A stretch of DNA of 22,765 nt from JBHEKP01 sp041859375 (GCA_041859375.1 JBHEKP010000036.1:1-22765); one strand, 5' to 3'; counted from the stretch's first letter, positions 8,445 through 17,022 are shown. The notes: generated from the letters alone by a model not told the origin. Program-made: numbers and translations.

Positions 8445-9470
8445 ATGATCATCACCACCGCGGCCATGCTGCTTGTTTCGGTTCTCCAAACGCCCTTGGT
8501 TTGCGCACCTTCCGTGCCGGTGTCGTCTCCCCTCGCGGCAAGGCTGGGCGAATGCGCCAAAAATTATGAAACCGTGCTCAAGCCTGACAAGGACGCCGCC
8601 GACTGGTGGGCGGGCGCTCCGTCGGTCATCCGCGACCGGGAGGGTGTCTTCTGGATGGCGGCGCGCATGCGGACCGCCGACGGTGCCAGGGGACTGCGCG
8701 GTTATGAGGTCCGCATTCTCCGCGGCACCGACGGGGTTGATTTTCAGCCGGTGAAAAGCATTCGCCGCGAGGACGTGCCCATTCCCGGTTTTGAGCGGCC
8801 CGCGCTGCTTCAGGACCCCGCAACGGGCAAATACAAGCTGTACCTCTGCGGCCCGTGGAAGGAGGGGCCCTGGTCCATCATCAAACTCGACGATGCGGAC
8901 ACTCCGGAGGAGTTCAACCCGGCCACGGCCCGTCCGGTCATCAGCCCGGCGCCCAAAGCCCATGAGCGCGACATTCCCCCGGAGGAATACAAGGATCCCG
9001 TCATCATCCATGCGGCGGGGGCCTACCACTGTTATGTCATCGGCTACCTGCGCCGCAACGAGCGCGTCTATCATTTCTCCAGCCCGGACGGGGAGGTGTG
9101 GAAGCCCGCCGGGGGGAGTTATTACCACGCCGTCATGGACCTTTCCGGATGGCATGACTTTTTTGTGCGCCCCGCGGCGGTCGTGCCCGTCGGGCTGGGA
9201 TGGCTGTTCATATACGAGGGCTCCTCCTCGGAGTGGCACGATCCGGTTTACAACGTGCTCACCGGCCTGGCGTTTACCTTCGACCTGGACACCATTCACG
9301 ACATCACCCCGGAAGCGCCCCTGTTTGGAAGCACGACACCCGGCCCCAACTTCCACACATGGCGTTACTCCACATGGCTGCGGGTGGACGGCGAACTGTG
9401 GGCCTACGCCGAGGTCGCCTGCCCCAATGACACCAAGGAAATCCGCCGGTTCAGGTTTCCCGTGGATTAG
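8445..9470 (+). CDS. Secreted five-bladed beta-propeller glycosidase-like protein (GH43/GH130-like)
   Basis: The 341 aa product has an N-terminal export signal of about 21 residues (hydrophobic core AAMLLVSVLQTPLVCA). The rest shows the recurring blade pattern of GH43/GH32/GH117/GH130-type propellers: AGAPSVIRDREGVFWMAARM, FERPALLQDPATGKYKLYLC, EYKDPVIIHAAGAYHCYVIG, FFVRPAAVVPVGLGWLFIYEG and a final blade from about residue 265. Acidic residues in ERPALLQD, KDPVIIH and SSSEWHD are candidate active-site groups, but the catalytic set cannot be assigned by eye. Shine-Dalgarno GAAGGA 8431-8436 precedes ATG 8445 at spacing 8. It is likely cotranscribed with the membrane protein 17 bases upstream. 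It could be a glycoside hydrolase or a phosphorylase-like enzyme. Confidence 0.72.
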   Translation: MIITTAAMLLVSVLQTPLVCAPSVPVSSPLAARLGECAKNYETVLKPDKDAADWWAGAPSVIRDREGVFWMAARMRTADGARGLRGYEVRILRGTDGVDFQPVKSIRREDVPIPGFERPALLQDPATGKYKLYLCGPWKEGPWSIIKLDDADTPEEFNPATARPVISPAPKAHERDIPPEEYKDPVIIHAAGAYHCYVIGYLRRNERVYHFSSPDGEVWKPAGGSYYHAVMDLSGWHDFFVRPAAVVPVGLGWLFIYEGSSSEWHDPVYNVLTGLAFTFDLDTIHDITPEAPLFGSTTPGPNFHTWRYSTWLRVDGELWAYAEVACPNDTKEIRRFRFPVD

Positions 9471-9477
9471 GCCGCCG

Positions 9478-9506
9478 TTGCATTTTCCGCGCGGGTTGCG
9501 TACCAT
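9478..9506 (+). promoter_or_regulatory. Putative promoter of the Gfo/Idh/MocA gene
   Basis: TTGCAT (9478-9483) and TACCAT (9501-9506) are separated by exactly 17 bases. The -10 has five of six consensus bases and the -35 three of six. The spacing and bases resemble the promoters at 12632 and 21299. It lies 45 bases before the start codon. Confidence 0.5.
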
Positions 9507-9529
9507 CGCGGAAAGTTTGGCCGCAACCC
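9484..9529. repeat. Two interleaved 8-bp perfect inverted repeats around the promoter
   Basis: TTTCCGCG (9484-9491) is the inverse of CGCGGAAA (9507-9514), and this dyad encloses the putative -10. GGGTTGCG (9493-9500) is the inverse of CGCAACCC (9522-9529). The order A-B-A'-B' means the two pairings interleave. This could be an operator pair, or mutually exclusive hairpins or a pseudoknot if transcribed from upstream. Confidence 0.55.
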
Positions 9530-9550
9530 CAACGCGGAGATTGTCCCAAC

Positions 9551-10534
9551 ATGGCTAAAAAACTGCGCATCGGATTCATCGGGGCCGGGGGGATTTCCAT
9601 CGGCCACTACCAGCGGATGACGGCGACGAAAAAGGCGGAGGTGACGGCGCTGAACGATCCCAGCCCGGAGTCGCTCAAGCGGTTCTATTCATTATGCCCG
9701 GGCTCGGAGGGGCTTCCTGTTTATTCGGACTACCGGGACATGCTGGCAAAGGAGGCGTTGGACGGGGTGGTTGTCCAGAGCCCCCATGTGTTTCACCACG
9801 CGCAAATCCGCGACTCCCTGGCGCGGGGGCTCCATGTGCTGGCGGAAAAGCCGATGGTCTCCACGATAAAAGAGGCAAAGGCGCTCATCGCCCAGGCGGA
9901 AAAGTGCGGCCGCGTGCTGATGATTTCCTACCAGCGCCACTTTGACCCCATGTTCCGGTACATGCGGGAGCAGATACAAAGGGGCGCCATCGGCGAGGTG
10001 GAATTCGTGCAGGCGGTGCTTTCCCAGGAATGGCTGCGCATCACACGGGGCACTTGGCGGCAGCAGGCCGCGCTCTCCTGCGGCGGCCAGCTTAACGACT
10101 CCGGCAGCCACCTGGTGGACATTCTCATGTGGGTGACCGGCATGAAGGTGCGGGAGGTGTACGCCTGCAACGCGGACTTCGGCGGCGAGGTGGACATCAA
10201 CTCCAGCCTGGCAATGCGTTTTGAGAACGGCGCGCTCGGCAGCCTCTCCATCATCGGCAACGCGCCGGGCTGGCATGAGGACCACACCATCACCGGCAGC
10301 AGGGGCGCGTTTTATCTGAGGCAGGGCGCGGACCTCATTCAGCAGGACGGTATGGGAAAACCGGTGAAGGTGCGCCTGCCGAAATACACCAAGAACCCCG
10401 ACAGCAATTTCGTGGACGCCATTCTTGGAAAAGACACGGTGCAGACGCCGCCGGAATGCGGATTGCGCACCATCGAGGTCACCGAGGCGGCGTGGAAATC
10501 CATGAAGACGGGTCGTCCCGTGCGCGTGCCCTGA
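9551..10534 (+). CDS. Gfo/Idh/MocA family NAD(P)-dependent oxidoreductase
   Basis: This is a 327 aa cytosolic sugar or polyol dehydrogenase-like enzyme. The N-terminal Rossmann fold starts KLRIGFIGAGGISIGHY, and the family EKP motif is at residues 99-101, with the conserved lysine that contacts nicotinamide and substrate. The C-terminal alpha/beta domain carries MISYQRHFDPMFRYM and GGQLNDSGSHLVDILMWVTG, where His187 (SGSH) and Asp183/Asp190 are the likely catalytic region. It ends with the typical TIEVTEAAWKSMKTGRPVRV. It stands next to a propeller glycosidase and probably acts on a released sugar, but the substrate cannot be read from sequence. The Shine-Dalgarno is weak (GCGGAGA, far from ATG). 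The next gene begins 21 bases after its stop. Confidence 0.93.
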   Translation: MAKKLRIGFIGAGGISIGHYQRMTATKKAEVTALNDPSPESLKRFYSLCPGSEGLPVYSDYRDMLAKEALDGVVVQSPHVFHHAQIRDSLARGLHVLAEKPMVSTIKEAKALIAQAEKCGRVLMISYQRHFDPMFRYMREQIQRGAIGEVEFVQAVLSQEWLRITRGTWRQQAALSCGGQLNDSGSHLVDILMWVTGMKVREVYACNADFGGEVDINSSLAMRFENGALGSLSIIGNAPGWHEDHTITGSRGAFYLRQGADLIQQDGMGKPVKVRLPKYTKNPDSNFVDAILGKDTVQTPPECGLRTIEVTEAAWKSMKTGRPVRVP

Positions 10535-10555
10535 GGGAAGGACAACAACACGGCA

Positions 10556-12589
10556 ATGCTTTCATCTTTGGTTTCCGCGGTTATTTTCCTCGCCGGGACG
10601 GCGGCCCCTCCCGGCGGGGAGCTGTTTTTGCGGGGGGACGCGGCGCAGCGCGCCGGAAGGGCCGCGGAGGCGGCGGAACTGTTCGCACAGTGCGCCGGGG
10701 CCGACCCATCACTGGCGCCCTATGCGCGGATTCGTGTGGCCGCGGCCCGTTCCCTCATGGGCGACACCACGGGGGCGGTTTCGCTGCTGCGGGAGGTTTC
10801 TGCGGGTCCGGCGGGCCCTTGGACCCGGCTGGCGCAGTACCGGCTGGCGGGCCTGCTTGCCCCGTCGGGGGATCGGGCCGGGGCCGGGCGGTTGTATGCC
10901 GGGGTGCTTGCCCTGGAGCCGCTGCCCTGGTTTTTGGAGGATGGGCGCTGGGCCGCCACGGACAATCTTCTCGCCGATCCGGCGACTGCGGCGGGGGCGC
11001 TCCCCTTTCTTCGGGACACCGTCGAGACAACCATCTTCATCGAGCCGCGGAAACGCGCCTCGCGCGCCCTGTTGAAACTGCCGGACGCCGCGCCCCGCGC
11101 GTTGGGCGTTTGGGGGTTGCTTCGTTCCGGGGAAATGGACGAGGTGAAAGGCATCCTTGAAAAGGAGCCGGTGTTTTTCAAGGGACCCGGCGGCGTGGAC
11201 ATGCCCCTTTCCCTGTTGGATCAGTTGCTGGCGGGGGGCGGTGCCCCGACGCCCGAAACCGCCGCACAGCTCAGAAGCCTCGCCGCCGCGAACAGGGAGC
11301 ATCCCTGGATGCGGGTTTGGCTCATCAACACCATGCGGGTGTCATCCGCAAAAAAACAGCAGGAGAAGGCGCGGCTTTGCTGTGATGTGATTTGTGAGAC
11401 ATGGCCGGAGGGGCGGGACGGCGGGGATGCGCTTTACTGGCTGGCCGGCCGCCTGAGGGACGCAAAAAACACGGTTGCGGCGGGGGAACTGTACGGGTTG
11501 CTGGCGCGGCGTTTTCCGGACCATGCGCGCGCGGCGGATGCGCTATTCGCATTGGGTGCGGTGGCCGGGGAGGAGAAACGCTGGGCCGACGCACTGGCGG
11601 CGTTCACGGAAGTGGGACGGCGGCAAAAGGACATCCGTCTGGCGGCAGAGGCCAATTACCGGTGCGCACGCATTGCCCTTGCCACCGGGGACACGGCGGG
11701 GGAGAGGATGTATCTTGAACGGGCGGCGGCGGCCGGACCGGGGTATTACCATGCCCACCGGGCGCTGGAGATGCTGCGCGCCGCGGGTCACGCCGGGAAT
11801 GCGAAAACCCTGCCGGTTGCGGCGGCGCATCCATTGCTGGCCTATTCCGACGCATCGGCCCTGCCCGCCGAGTACGCCCCCGGGGAAATGCCGGACGACG
11901 CGGGCATGGCCAGGATGGCCTTTTTCGGCATGAACGGGCTGGAGGAGGGGGAGTGGGAGGCGGTGGACTGCATTGAGCGCGCGCCGTCGGACGCGGCGGC
12001 GCGGGAGGCATGGTGCCGGGCCCTTGCAGGGGCCGGTTTCATGCATACCGTAAACCAGTTTATCCGTGCGCGGGGGTGGGGTATGGAGGAGGGCGTCCCG
12101 TCACCGTGGCGGATGCGGCTGGAATACCCCCTGGCCTACTGGCCGCTGGTAAGGAAAATGGCCGGTGAAAGCCGCCTGGACCCCTTCCTTCTTCTTGCGG
12201 TGGCGCGCCAGGAGAGCACATTCCGCTCGGGCATATCCTCGCGCTCCGGGGCCATGGGTGTGATGCAGCTTATGCCCTCCACGGCAAAGTGGCTGGAGGG
12301 AAAAGATCCGGCGGTTCCAAAAGGACACGCGGACCATCTGTCCTGTCCGGAGCATTCCCTGCGGCTGGGCGCCGTTTACCTGCGCCGCATGATTGACCGC
12401 TCGGGTGGAAACCTGGTTTTTGCGCTTGCCTCCTACAACGCCGGTCCGGGCAACTGTGACAAGTGGCGGAAAAGCATTCCCTCGGGGGATCTGGAGGCTT
12501 TTGTCGAGGCGGTGCCCTTTGCCGAGACGCGGGATTACGTGAAACGCGTCCTTGCCAACCATGCGGCGTACCGGACCTTTTACAAATGA
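10556..12589 (+). CDS. SLT70-like soluble lytic murein transglycosylase with TPR-like N-terminus
   Basis: The 677 aa exported enzyme cleaves the MurNAc-GlcNAc bond of peptidoglycan to 1,6-anhydro products. Residues 1-18 are a signal peptide (LVSAVIFLAGTAAP). About 480 residues of Ala-rich TPR-like helical repeats follow (for example GELFLRGDAAQRAGRAAEAA and DALFALGAVAGEEKRWADAL), matching the U-shaped domain of SLT70. The C-terminal SLT domain (about 540-665) has VARQEST with catalytic Glu553, then SGAMGVMQLMPSTAKWL, LRLGAVYLRRM and ALASYNAGPGN, and ends with ETRDYVKRVL. Length is close to SLT70. The GGAAGGA at 10536-10542 is 13 bases from ATG, rather far. It follows the oxidoreductase gene by 21 bases, although the functions differ. 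Confidence 0.92.
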   Translation: MLSSLVSAVIFLAGTAAPPGGELFLRGDAAQRAGRAAEAAELFAQCAGADPSLAPYARIRVAAARSLMGDTTGAVSLLREVSAGPAGPWTRLAQYRLAGLLAPSGDRAGAGRLYAGVLALEPLPWFLEDGRWAATDNLLADPATAAGALPFLRDTVETTIFIEPRKRASRALLKLPDAAPRALGVWGLLRSGEMDEVKGILEKEPVFFKGPGGVDMPLSLLDQLLAGGGAPTPETAAQLRSLAAANREHPWMRVWLINTMRVSSAKKQQEKARLCCDVICETWPEGRDGGDALYWLAGRLRDAKNTVAAGELYGLLARRFPDHARAADALFALGAVAGEEKRWADALAAFTEVGRRQKDIRLAAEANYRCARIALATGDTAGERMYLERAAAAGPGYYHAHRALEMLRAAGHAGNAKTLPVAAAHPLLAYSDASALPAEYAPGEMPDDAGMARMAFFGMNGLEEGEWEAVDCIERAPSDAAAREAWCRALAGAGFMHTVNQFIRARGWGMEEGVPSPWRMRLEYPLAYWPLVRKMAGESRLDPFLLLAVARQESTFRSGISSRSGAMGVMQLMPSTAKWLEGKDPAVPKGHADHLSCPEHSLRLGAVYLRRMIDRSGGNLVFALASYNAGPGNCDKWRKSIPSGDLEAFVEAVPFAETRDYVKRVLANHAAYRTFYK

Positions 12590-12631
12590 TTCCTGAAAGC
12601 CGGGGGATGTAAAATAGCACGGGTAAACTCT

Positions 12632-12660
12632 TTGCAGAACTCTCCGTTACAGTGTATTAT
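12632..12660 (+). promoter_or_regulatory. Sigma70-like promoter before the PilT/PilU-type ATPase
   Basis: TTGCAG (12632-12637), a 17-base spacer and TATTAT (12655-12660) make the best -35/-10 pair in the window (four and five of six consensus bases). It lies 58 bases before the ATG. A second -10-like TAAAAT is at 12610-12615. The remaining bases of the 129-base gap show nothing else recognisable. Confidence 0.6.
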
Positions 12661-12718
12661 GTGAGTCAGTTTGGGCATCCCGCGCGGGGTGTGCGGGGCC
12701 TGCGAAAGAGAGGCGTTC

Positions 12719-14224
12719 ATGGCGGAATTTGTTCTGGGAACGGGACAGAAGCAGACCCTCCGCAACGTGCTCCGTCTGACGGAGAACGTGGTGGTGAAGA
12801 ACGAGGGGACGCCGCGGGAAATACGCCTGTGGTGTGACTGGATGGAAATCGAGGCGCGACGGCCCGATTTCAAGGGTGATTTCGAGCAGTACAAGATCAT
12901 CATCCCCACTGAGTTTGGAGGGGCGGTGGAGGCCACGGAGCGGGTGGCGGAGGAGTATGGGGACATCTGTGAAACCACGGTCGAGGAGGGGCGTTTTGTT
13001 TTTCTTTGCCCCGGCAACGACCAACCCTACGCGCCGCGCGTGCTTGAGGCAATCAACCGTTTCAGCCTTGCCGTGCGCCTTCCCGAGGTTTGGCACGCGC
13101 GGGGCGAGGATTTCCGCCTTGAGCAGATCAGCATTGAAATGCTCTTTCATGCCATGGTCCAGTACAAGGCGAGCGACCTGCACCTTTCCCCCGGGCTCAA
13201 TCCGGTTTTCCGCATTGACAACGAGACGCGCCACTCCGAACTGCTGTCGCCCCTTTCCGCGGTGCAGATTGCGGAAATGATCCGCCAGATTGCCCCGCCG
13301 GGATATTGGGACGAGTTTGAGCAGTACAAGCAGACCAGTTTCAGTTTTCACCAGGCGGGGGTGGGTTACGCCCGCGTCTCCGCCTTCGTGAAAAGCGGCG
13401 TGCCCCACTGCACCTTCCGTTTCCTGCCGGAAAAGATTCCCTCCTTTGAGGAGTTGAACATCCCCGCGGATCAGATGCGCCAGCTTGCGGCCACGCACCG
13501 TGGACTGATTCTGGTGACCGGGATGACGGGCAGCGGCAAGACCACCACCGTAGCCGCGCTGCTCGACTGGATTAACGCCAACCGTTCCATCCACATTCTG
13601 ACCATTGAGAATCCAGTGGAGTATGTCCACACGAACAAAAAGTCCATCATCTCCCAGCGGAGCCTCGGCATTGACGTGGGCTCCTTCAGCGAGGCCATCA
13701 CGGGCGCGCTGCGCCATGATCCGGATGTGATCCTCATCGGCGAAATGCGCGACTCCGACACGATCCGCGCCGCCATCAACGCGGCGGCCACGGGGCATCT
13801 GGTCATCAGCACGCTCCACGCCAACACGGCGTCGGAAGTGGTGAACCGTGTGGTCAGCTTCTTTGATCCCGTCGAGCGCGATCTGGTCCGCCTGCAGTTG
13901 CGCGACTGCCTGAAGTGTGTCATGTGCCAGCGGCTGGTGGCGAAGCAGGGCGGCGGGCGCCTGCCCGCGCTGGAATTCCTGTTCAACGACATCAAGCCCA
14001 TCAACGACGGCATACTCAGGGGTGACACGGACATGATCCGGGTGGGCATGCAGCAGACCGTGTCCCATTCCATTATTTTCGAGCAGTACCTCCACCGGAT
14101 GTACAAGGAAGGCAGGATTGAGCTGGAGCGGGGCCGCGAGTATGCCACGGACATGAGCCTTTTTGACCAGCTGGTGATGGGCACCTACTCCGTGCCCCGG
14201 CTTGACTCCATCAAGGGCGGCTGA
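12719..14224 (+). CDS. PilT/PilU-family twitching-type ATPase with extra N-terminal region
   Basis: The 501 aa cytoplasmic hexameric ATPase type powers type IV pilus retraction. ATG 12719 follows GAGAGG at good spacing; the frame extends to a TTG at 12671 without Shine-Dalgarno support. Residues 1-140 are not part of the usual PilT fold and I do not recognise them. The PilT part starts at about 141 (MVQYKASDLHLSPG). It has Walker A GMTGSGKT (268-275), the Asp-box region LTIENPVEYVH, Walker B DPDVILIGEMRD (Glu342) and the His-box ISTLHANTASEVVNRVV. The C-terminus (RMYKEGRIELERGREYATD) resembles PilU more than PilT, and I do not see an AIRNLIREGK-like motif. PilT proteins are usually 340-380 aa. 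The FHA/HD-GYP gene follows after 37 bases. Confidence 0.9.
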   Translation: MAEFVLGTGQKQTLRNVLRLTENVVVKNEGTPREIRLWCDWMEIEARRPDFKGDFEQYKIIIPTEFGGAVEATERVAEEYGDICETTVEEGRFVFLCPGNDQPYAPRVLEAINRFSLAVRLPEVWHARGEDFRLEQISIEMLFHAMVQYKASDLHLSPGLNPVFRIDNETRHSELLSPLSAVQIAEMIRQIAPPGYWDEFEQYKQTSFSFHQAGVGYARVSAFVKSGVPHCTFRFLPEKIPSFEELNIPADQMRQLAATHRGLILVTGMTGSGKTTTVAALLDWINANRSIHILTIENPVEYVHTNKKSIISQRSLGIDVGSFSEAITGALRHDPDVILIGEMRDSDTIRAAINAAATGHLVISTLHANTASEVVNRVVSFFDPVERDLVRLQLRDCLKCVMCQRLVAKQGGGRLPALEFLFNDIKPINDGILRGDTDMIRVGMQQTVSHSIIFEQYLHRMYKEGRIELERGREYATDMSLFDQLVMGTYSVPRLDSIKGG

Positions 14225-14261
14225 CGCCCGCGGCCCCGCGCCGCGGAGGAAAGGATACCCA

Positions 14262-15941
14262 ATGGAACCGGATTGCCTGATTGTCCTGACGGGGGCCATG
14301 AACGGAAAAAAATATCCCCTGGAGGCGGAAATCACCATCGGCAGGAACCCGGACAGCACCATATTCCTGGACGACATGCAGGTTTCCCGCAGGCACGCCA
14401 AGGTGGAGCTGACACCGCAGGGCGCCATTCTGCGTGATCTGGGCAGCGGCAACGGCACCTATGTGGGCAACCGCCGCATCCTGGAGCACCAGCTCGCGGA
14501 CGGCGAGATAATTGTCATCGGAAAACAGCAGCTCCAGTACAAAAAGGCCGAATCCCAGGAATCCGAACAGGAAGCCGCCGCCGGGGGGGTGATGCGCTCC
14601 GAGCAGGATTCCGCCTTTGAGGCGTCCGACGCGAAAAACATCTACCAGACATTTTTCAGGGCGCCCTCCCAGGCCACCAACGAGTCCCAGCTCCGCGAAA
14701 TCCAGCGGCGTCTCGCGGCGGTGTACGCCGCCAACCAGGCTATTGCGAGCGAGCAGGACATCAACGCCGTGTTCGACCGCATCATGGAGCAGGTTTTTTC
14801 CCTGCTTTCCGTGAGCAACGGCGTCATCATGCTCGCCCGCGCGGACGGCGGCGGCCTTGACGTGGCCTTTGTCCGCTCCGCCAAGGACACGCAGAACGTG
14901 CATGTGAGCCAGACCATTGTGCGCCGCGCCTTTGACAACGACGAGGCGCTCATCACGTGCAACGCCCTTGACGACTCCCGGTTCCGCTCCGGCATGAGCA
15001 TACTCGCGCAGAACATCACCTCCGCCATGTGCGCGCCCCTGACGCACCAGGACGAGCGGCTGGGTGTGATTTACGTGGACAACCACGGGTTGACAAACGC
15101 CTTCAAGAACAGCGACCTGGAGCTGCTGGTGGCGCTGGCGGCGCCCGCCGCAACGGCCATCAAAAACGCGCAGTACGTGCGGATGCTGCGCCAGTCCTAC
15201 GAGGACACGCTGACCGTCCTGGCCAACGCGATAGAATTGCGGGACCATTACACCGTTGGCCACACCTGGCGCGTGACGAACTTCGCCATGGCCATAGCGC
15301 GGGAGCTCGGCTGGAACGAGGAGAAGATCCACGAGGTGCAGATGGGCGGCGTGCTCCACGATGTGGGCAAGATTGCGGTGGACAACGCGATCCTGGGAAA
15401 GGCGGGCCGGCTGACCGAGGAGGAATTCGCCCAGATGCGCGTGCATCCGGAGCGGGGGGCCGACCTGCTCCGGGATGTAAAGTTTTTGAGGCCGCTCATT
15501 CCCTACTGCCTCTACCACCATGAGCGCTGGGACGGAACGGGTTATCCCCACGGGCTGAAGGGCGAGGAGATTCCCATTGAGGGCAGGCTGATTGCCGTGG
15601 CGGACGCCTTTGACGCGATGACGAGCAACCGCCCCTACCGCAGGGGAATGGACCCCCAGGCAGCCCTGAAGCTCCTTGTGGACGGCCGGGGCACGCAGTT
15701 TGACGCGACGGTGGTGGACGCGCTTCTGGCCGCCTTTAAAAAGGGCAAAATCACCGAAGTGCTTCAGGATTACTTCAAAAACGAGTCGCGCAGCCTCGTT
15801 TGCCCCTTCTGCAGCACCTTCATACGCCTTGGCCCCGACATGAAGGCGGGCTCCGAATTTGAGTGCGCCGTCTGCCACCGCACCATCAGGGTGTTGGAGT
15901 TTGAGGGGGGATTTCACGGCGAGCTTGTGACCCAGGCATAA
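14262..15941 (+). CDS. FHA-GAF-HD-GYP protein with C-terminal zinc ribbon, putative c-di-GMP phosphodiesterase
   Basis: The 559 aa signalling protein starts at ATG 14262 after GGAGGAAAGG; an in-frame TTG at 14202 lies inside the upstream gene. The FHA phosphothreonine-binding domain (about 5-90) keeps Gly27-Arg28, Ser42-Arg43 with His45 and GSGNGT. A GAF domain spans about 145-310. The HD-GYP domain (about 318-505) has LHDVGK with His366-Asp367, YHHERWDGTGYP with His419-His420 and the GYP at 427-429, the signature of c-di-GMP hydrolases. The C-terminal 45 residues hold CPFC (514-517) and CAVC (535-538), a four-cysteine zinc-ribbon pattern. It follows the pilus-type ATPase by 37 bases, so it probably controls pilus or surface behaviour in response to Thr phosphorylation and a GAF ligand. 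Confidence 0.93.
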   Translation: MEPDCLIVLTGAMNGKKYPLEAEITIGRNPDSTIFLDDMQVSRRHAKVELTPQGAILRDLGSGNGTYVGNRRILEHQLADGEIIVIGKQQLQYKKAESQESEQEAAAGGVMRSEQDSAFEASDAKNIYQTFFRAPSQATNESQLREIQRRLAAVYAANQAIASEQDINAVFDRIMEQVFSLLSVSNGVIMLARADGGGLDVAFVRSAKDTQNVHVSQTIVRRAFDNDEALITCNALDDSRFRSGMSILAQNITSAMCAPLTHQDERLGVIYVDNHGLTNAFKNSDLELLVALAAPAATAIKNAQYVRMLRQSYEDTLTVLANAIELRDHYTVGHTWRVTNFAMAIARELGWNEEKIHEVQMGGVLHDVGKIAVDNAILGKAGRLTEEEFAQMRVHPERGADLLRDVKFLRPLIPYCLYHHERWDGTGYPHGLKGEEIPIEGRLIAVADAFDAMTSNRPYRRGMDPQAALKLLVDGRGTQFDATVVDALLAAFKKGKITEVLQDYFKNESRSLVCPFCSTFIRLGPDMKAGSEFECAVCHRTIRVLEFEGGFHGELVTQA

Positions 15942-15965
15942 CCTGAACGCCCCAAGCGAACCGGC

Positions 15966-16982
15966 TCAGCGCGCCGTAAGCCGTTCCCATTCGGCGAAGA
16001 CCTCGCGCACGTTTTCGGGCCTCGCGCCCGCGCCGAACTCGCATTGCGCGATGCAGCCGCCGTCGCGCCACAGGTTGGCATGGGCGGCGCGCACCGCCTC
16101 CCGCACCGTTTCCAGGGTTCCCTCCGGAAGGATGTGCTGGCGGTCTATCTCGCCCCAGAAGGTGATCTTTCCCGCGAAGGGGCGCAGGTTTTCCACACCC
16201 ATGCAGAAGATTTGGCTGTTGAACGCGTCCAGCCCGAGTTCGGAAAGATCGGGGTAGATCTCAAGGGTGTGCCCGTCGGAATGCATGAACATTTTCTTGC
16301 CCGCCCCGTGGGCAATCTGGATGTAGTCGCGGTACATTGGCTTGAAAATGTCCCGCCACAGGGCCGGATCAATGAGCAGGCCCTGCTGGGAGCCCCAGTC
16401 GTCCATGAACATCAGCCCGTCCACGTCGGTGCGGGACCACGCCTCCAGCAGTTCGCAGTAAAAGGCGTGCATTTCCCCCATGAAGTCAACAAGTTCCCCC
16501 GGCTGCATCAGGAGGTCCATGTAGAGGTCCGCGGTGCCCCGTAAAAACTGCAACTGCTCAAAGGGACGGGGGCAGCATCCGGCAAGGACAAAGGTGTCCC
16601 TTTCGGCGCACCAGCGGTTGACGGCGTCCGGATCAATTGTCAGCCATTCCCGGGGCACGTGAATCCTGCCGCGGTCCGCCGTCCAGTCCCGAACAAGGGG
16701 GTTCTTCACCTCGCCGATGACCCCCCGCTGGATGTTGTGGAACTCGCAGCCCCATTCGTCCACAAAGGTTCCCACTTCAGTGATGTTTCCGGAGGTTTTG
16801 GGAATCTCCCGCAGAAACCCGGGGGCACCGTCAAAATCGGAGGGAAAATCCCTCCGGATTTGCTCCAGTTCGTCGGGATGGTGAATTTCCGCCCAGGGCA
16901 GGTGCCACAACTGGCGCGGCGCGCGCGCCGGGGAACGGAATTCAAGGGTTTGAAGGACCAGCTCACGTGATGTGGACGCCAT
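15966..16982 (-). CDS. Uroporphyrinogen decarboxylase (URO-D)-family protein, MtaA/CmuA-like
   Basis: The 338 aa protein has a URO-D-type TIM-barrel pattern rather than that of a haem-pathway HemE. Visible are SRELVLQTLEF at the start, FVDEWGCEFHN, GLMFMDDWGSQQGLLIDPALW, KMFMHSDGHTLEIYPDLSEL, GLDAFNSQ and CEFGAGARPENVREVF at the end. The HSDG and CEFG segments resemble the metal/corrinoid methyltransferase-like branch of the superfamily, but a precise reaction cannot be given. I chose ATG 16982, which has GGTGGAG upstream; an in-frame ATG at 17036 would overlap acyP by 14 bases and lacks a Shine-Dalgarno. It is the last gene of a HEAT-acyP-URO-D unit, 40 bases after acyP. It converges on the FHA/HD-GYP gene with only 24 bases between stops and no visible terminator. 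Confidence 0.85.
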   Translation of the reverse strand: MASTSRELVLQTLEFRSPARAPRQLWHLPWAEIHHPDELEQIRRDFPSDFDGAPGFLREIPKTSGNITEVGTFVDEWGCEFHNIQRGVIGEVKNPLVRDWTADRGRIHVPREWLTIDPDAVNRWCAERDTFVLAGCCPRPFEQLQFLRGTADLYMDLLMQPGELVDFMGEMHAFYCELLEAWSRTDVDGLMFMDDWGSQQGLLIDPALWRDIFKPMYRDYIQIAHGAGKKMFMHSDGHTLEIYPDLSELGLDAFNSQIFCMGVENLRPFAGKITFWGEIDRQHILPEGTLETVREAVRAAHANLWRDGGCIAQCEFGAGARPENVREVFAEWERLTAR

Positions 16983-17022
16983 TGGGCAAACACTCCACCC
17001 CCCGGCGTTGCGGGGGACTCTT

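Noticed and set aside
12647..14458. 603-codon minus-strand open frame
   Set aside because: It lies antisense to the pilus-type ATPase, whose Walker motifs are certain, and it has no recognisable domain or ribosome site.
14211..15917. 568-codon minus-strand open frame
   Set aside because: It is the antisense shadow of the FHA-GAF-HD-GYP gene; its composition is that of a mirrored GC-rich coding strand.
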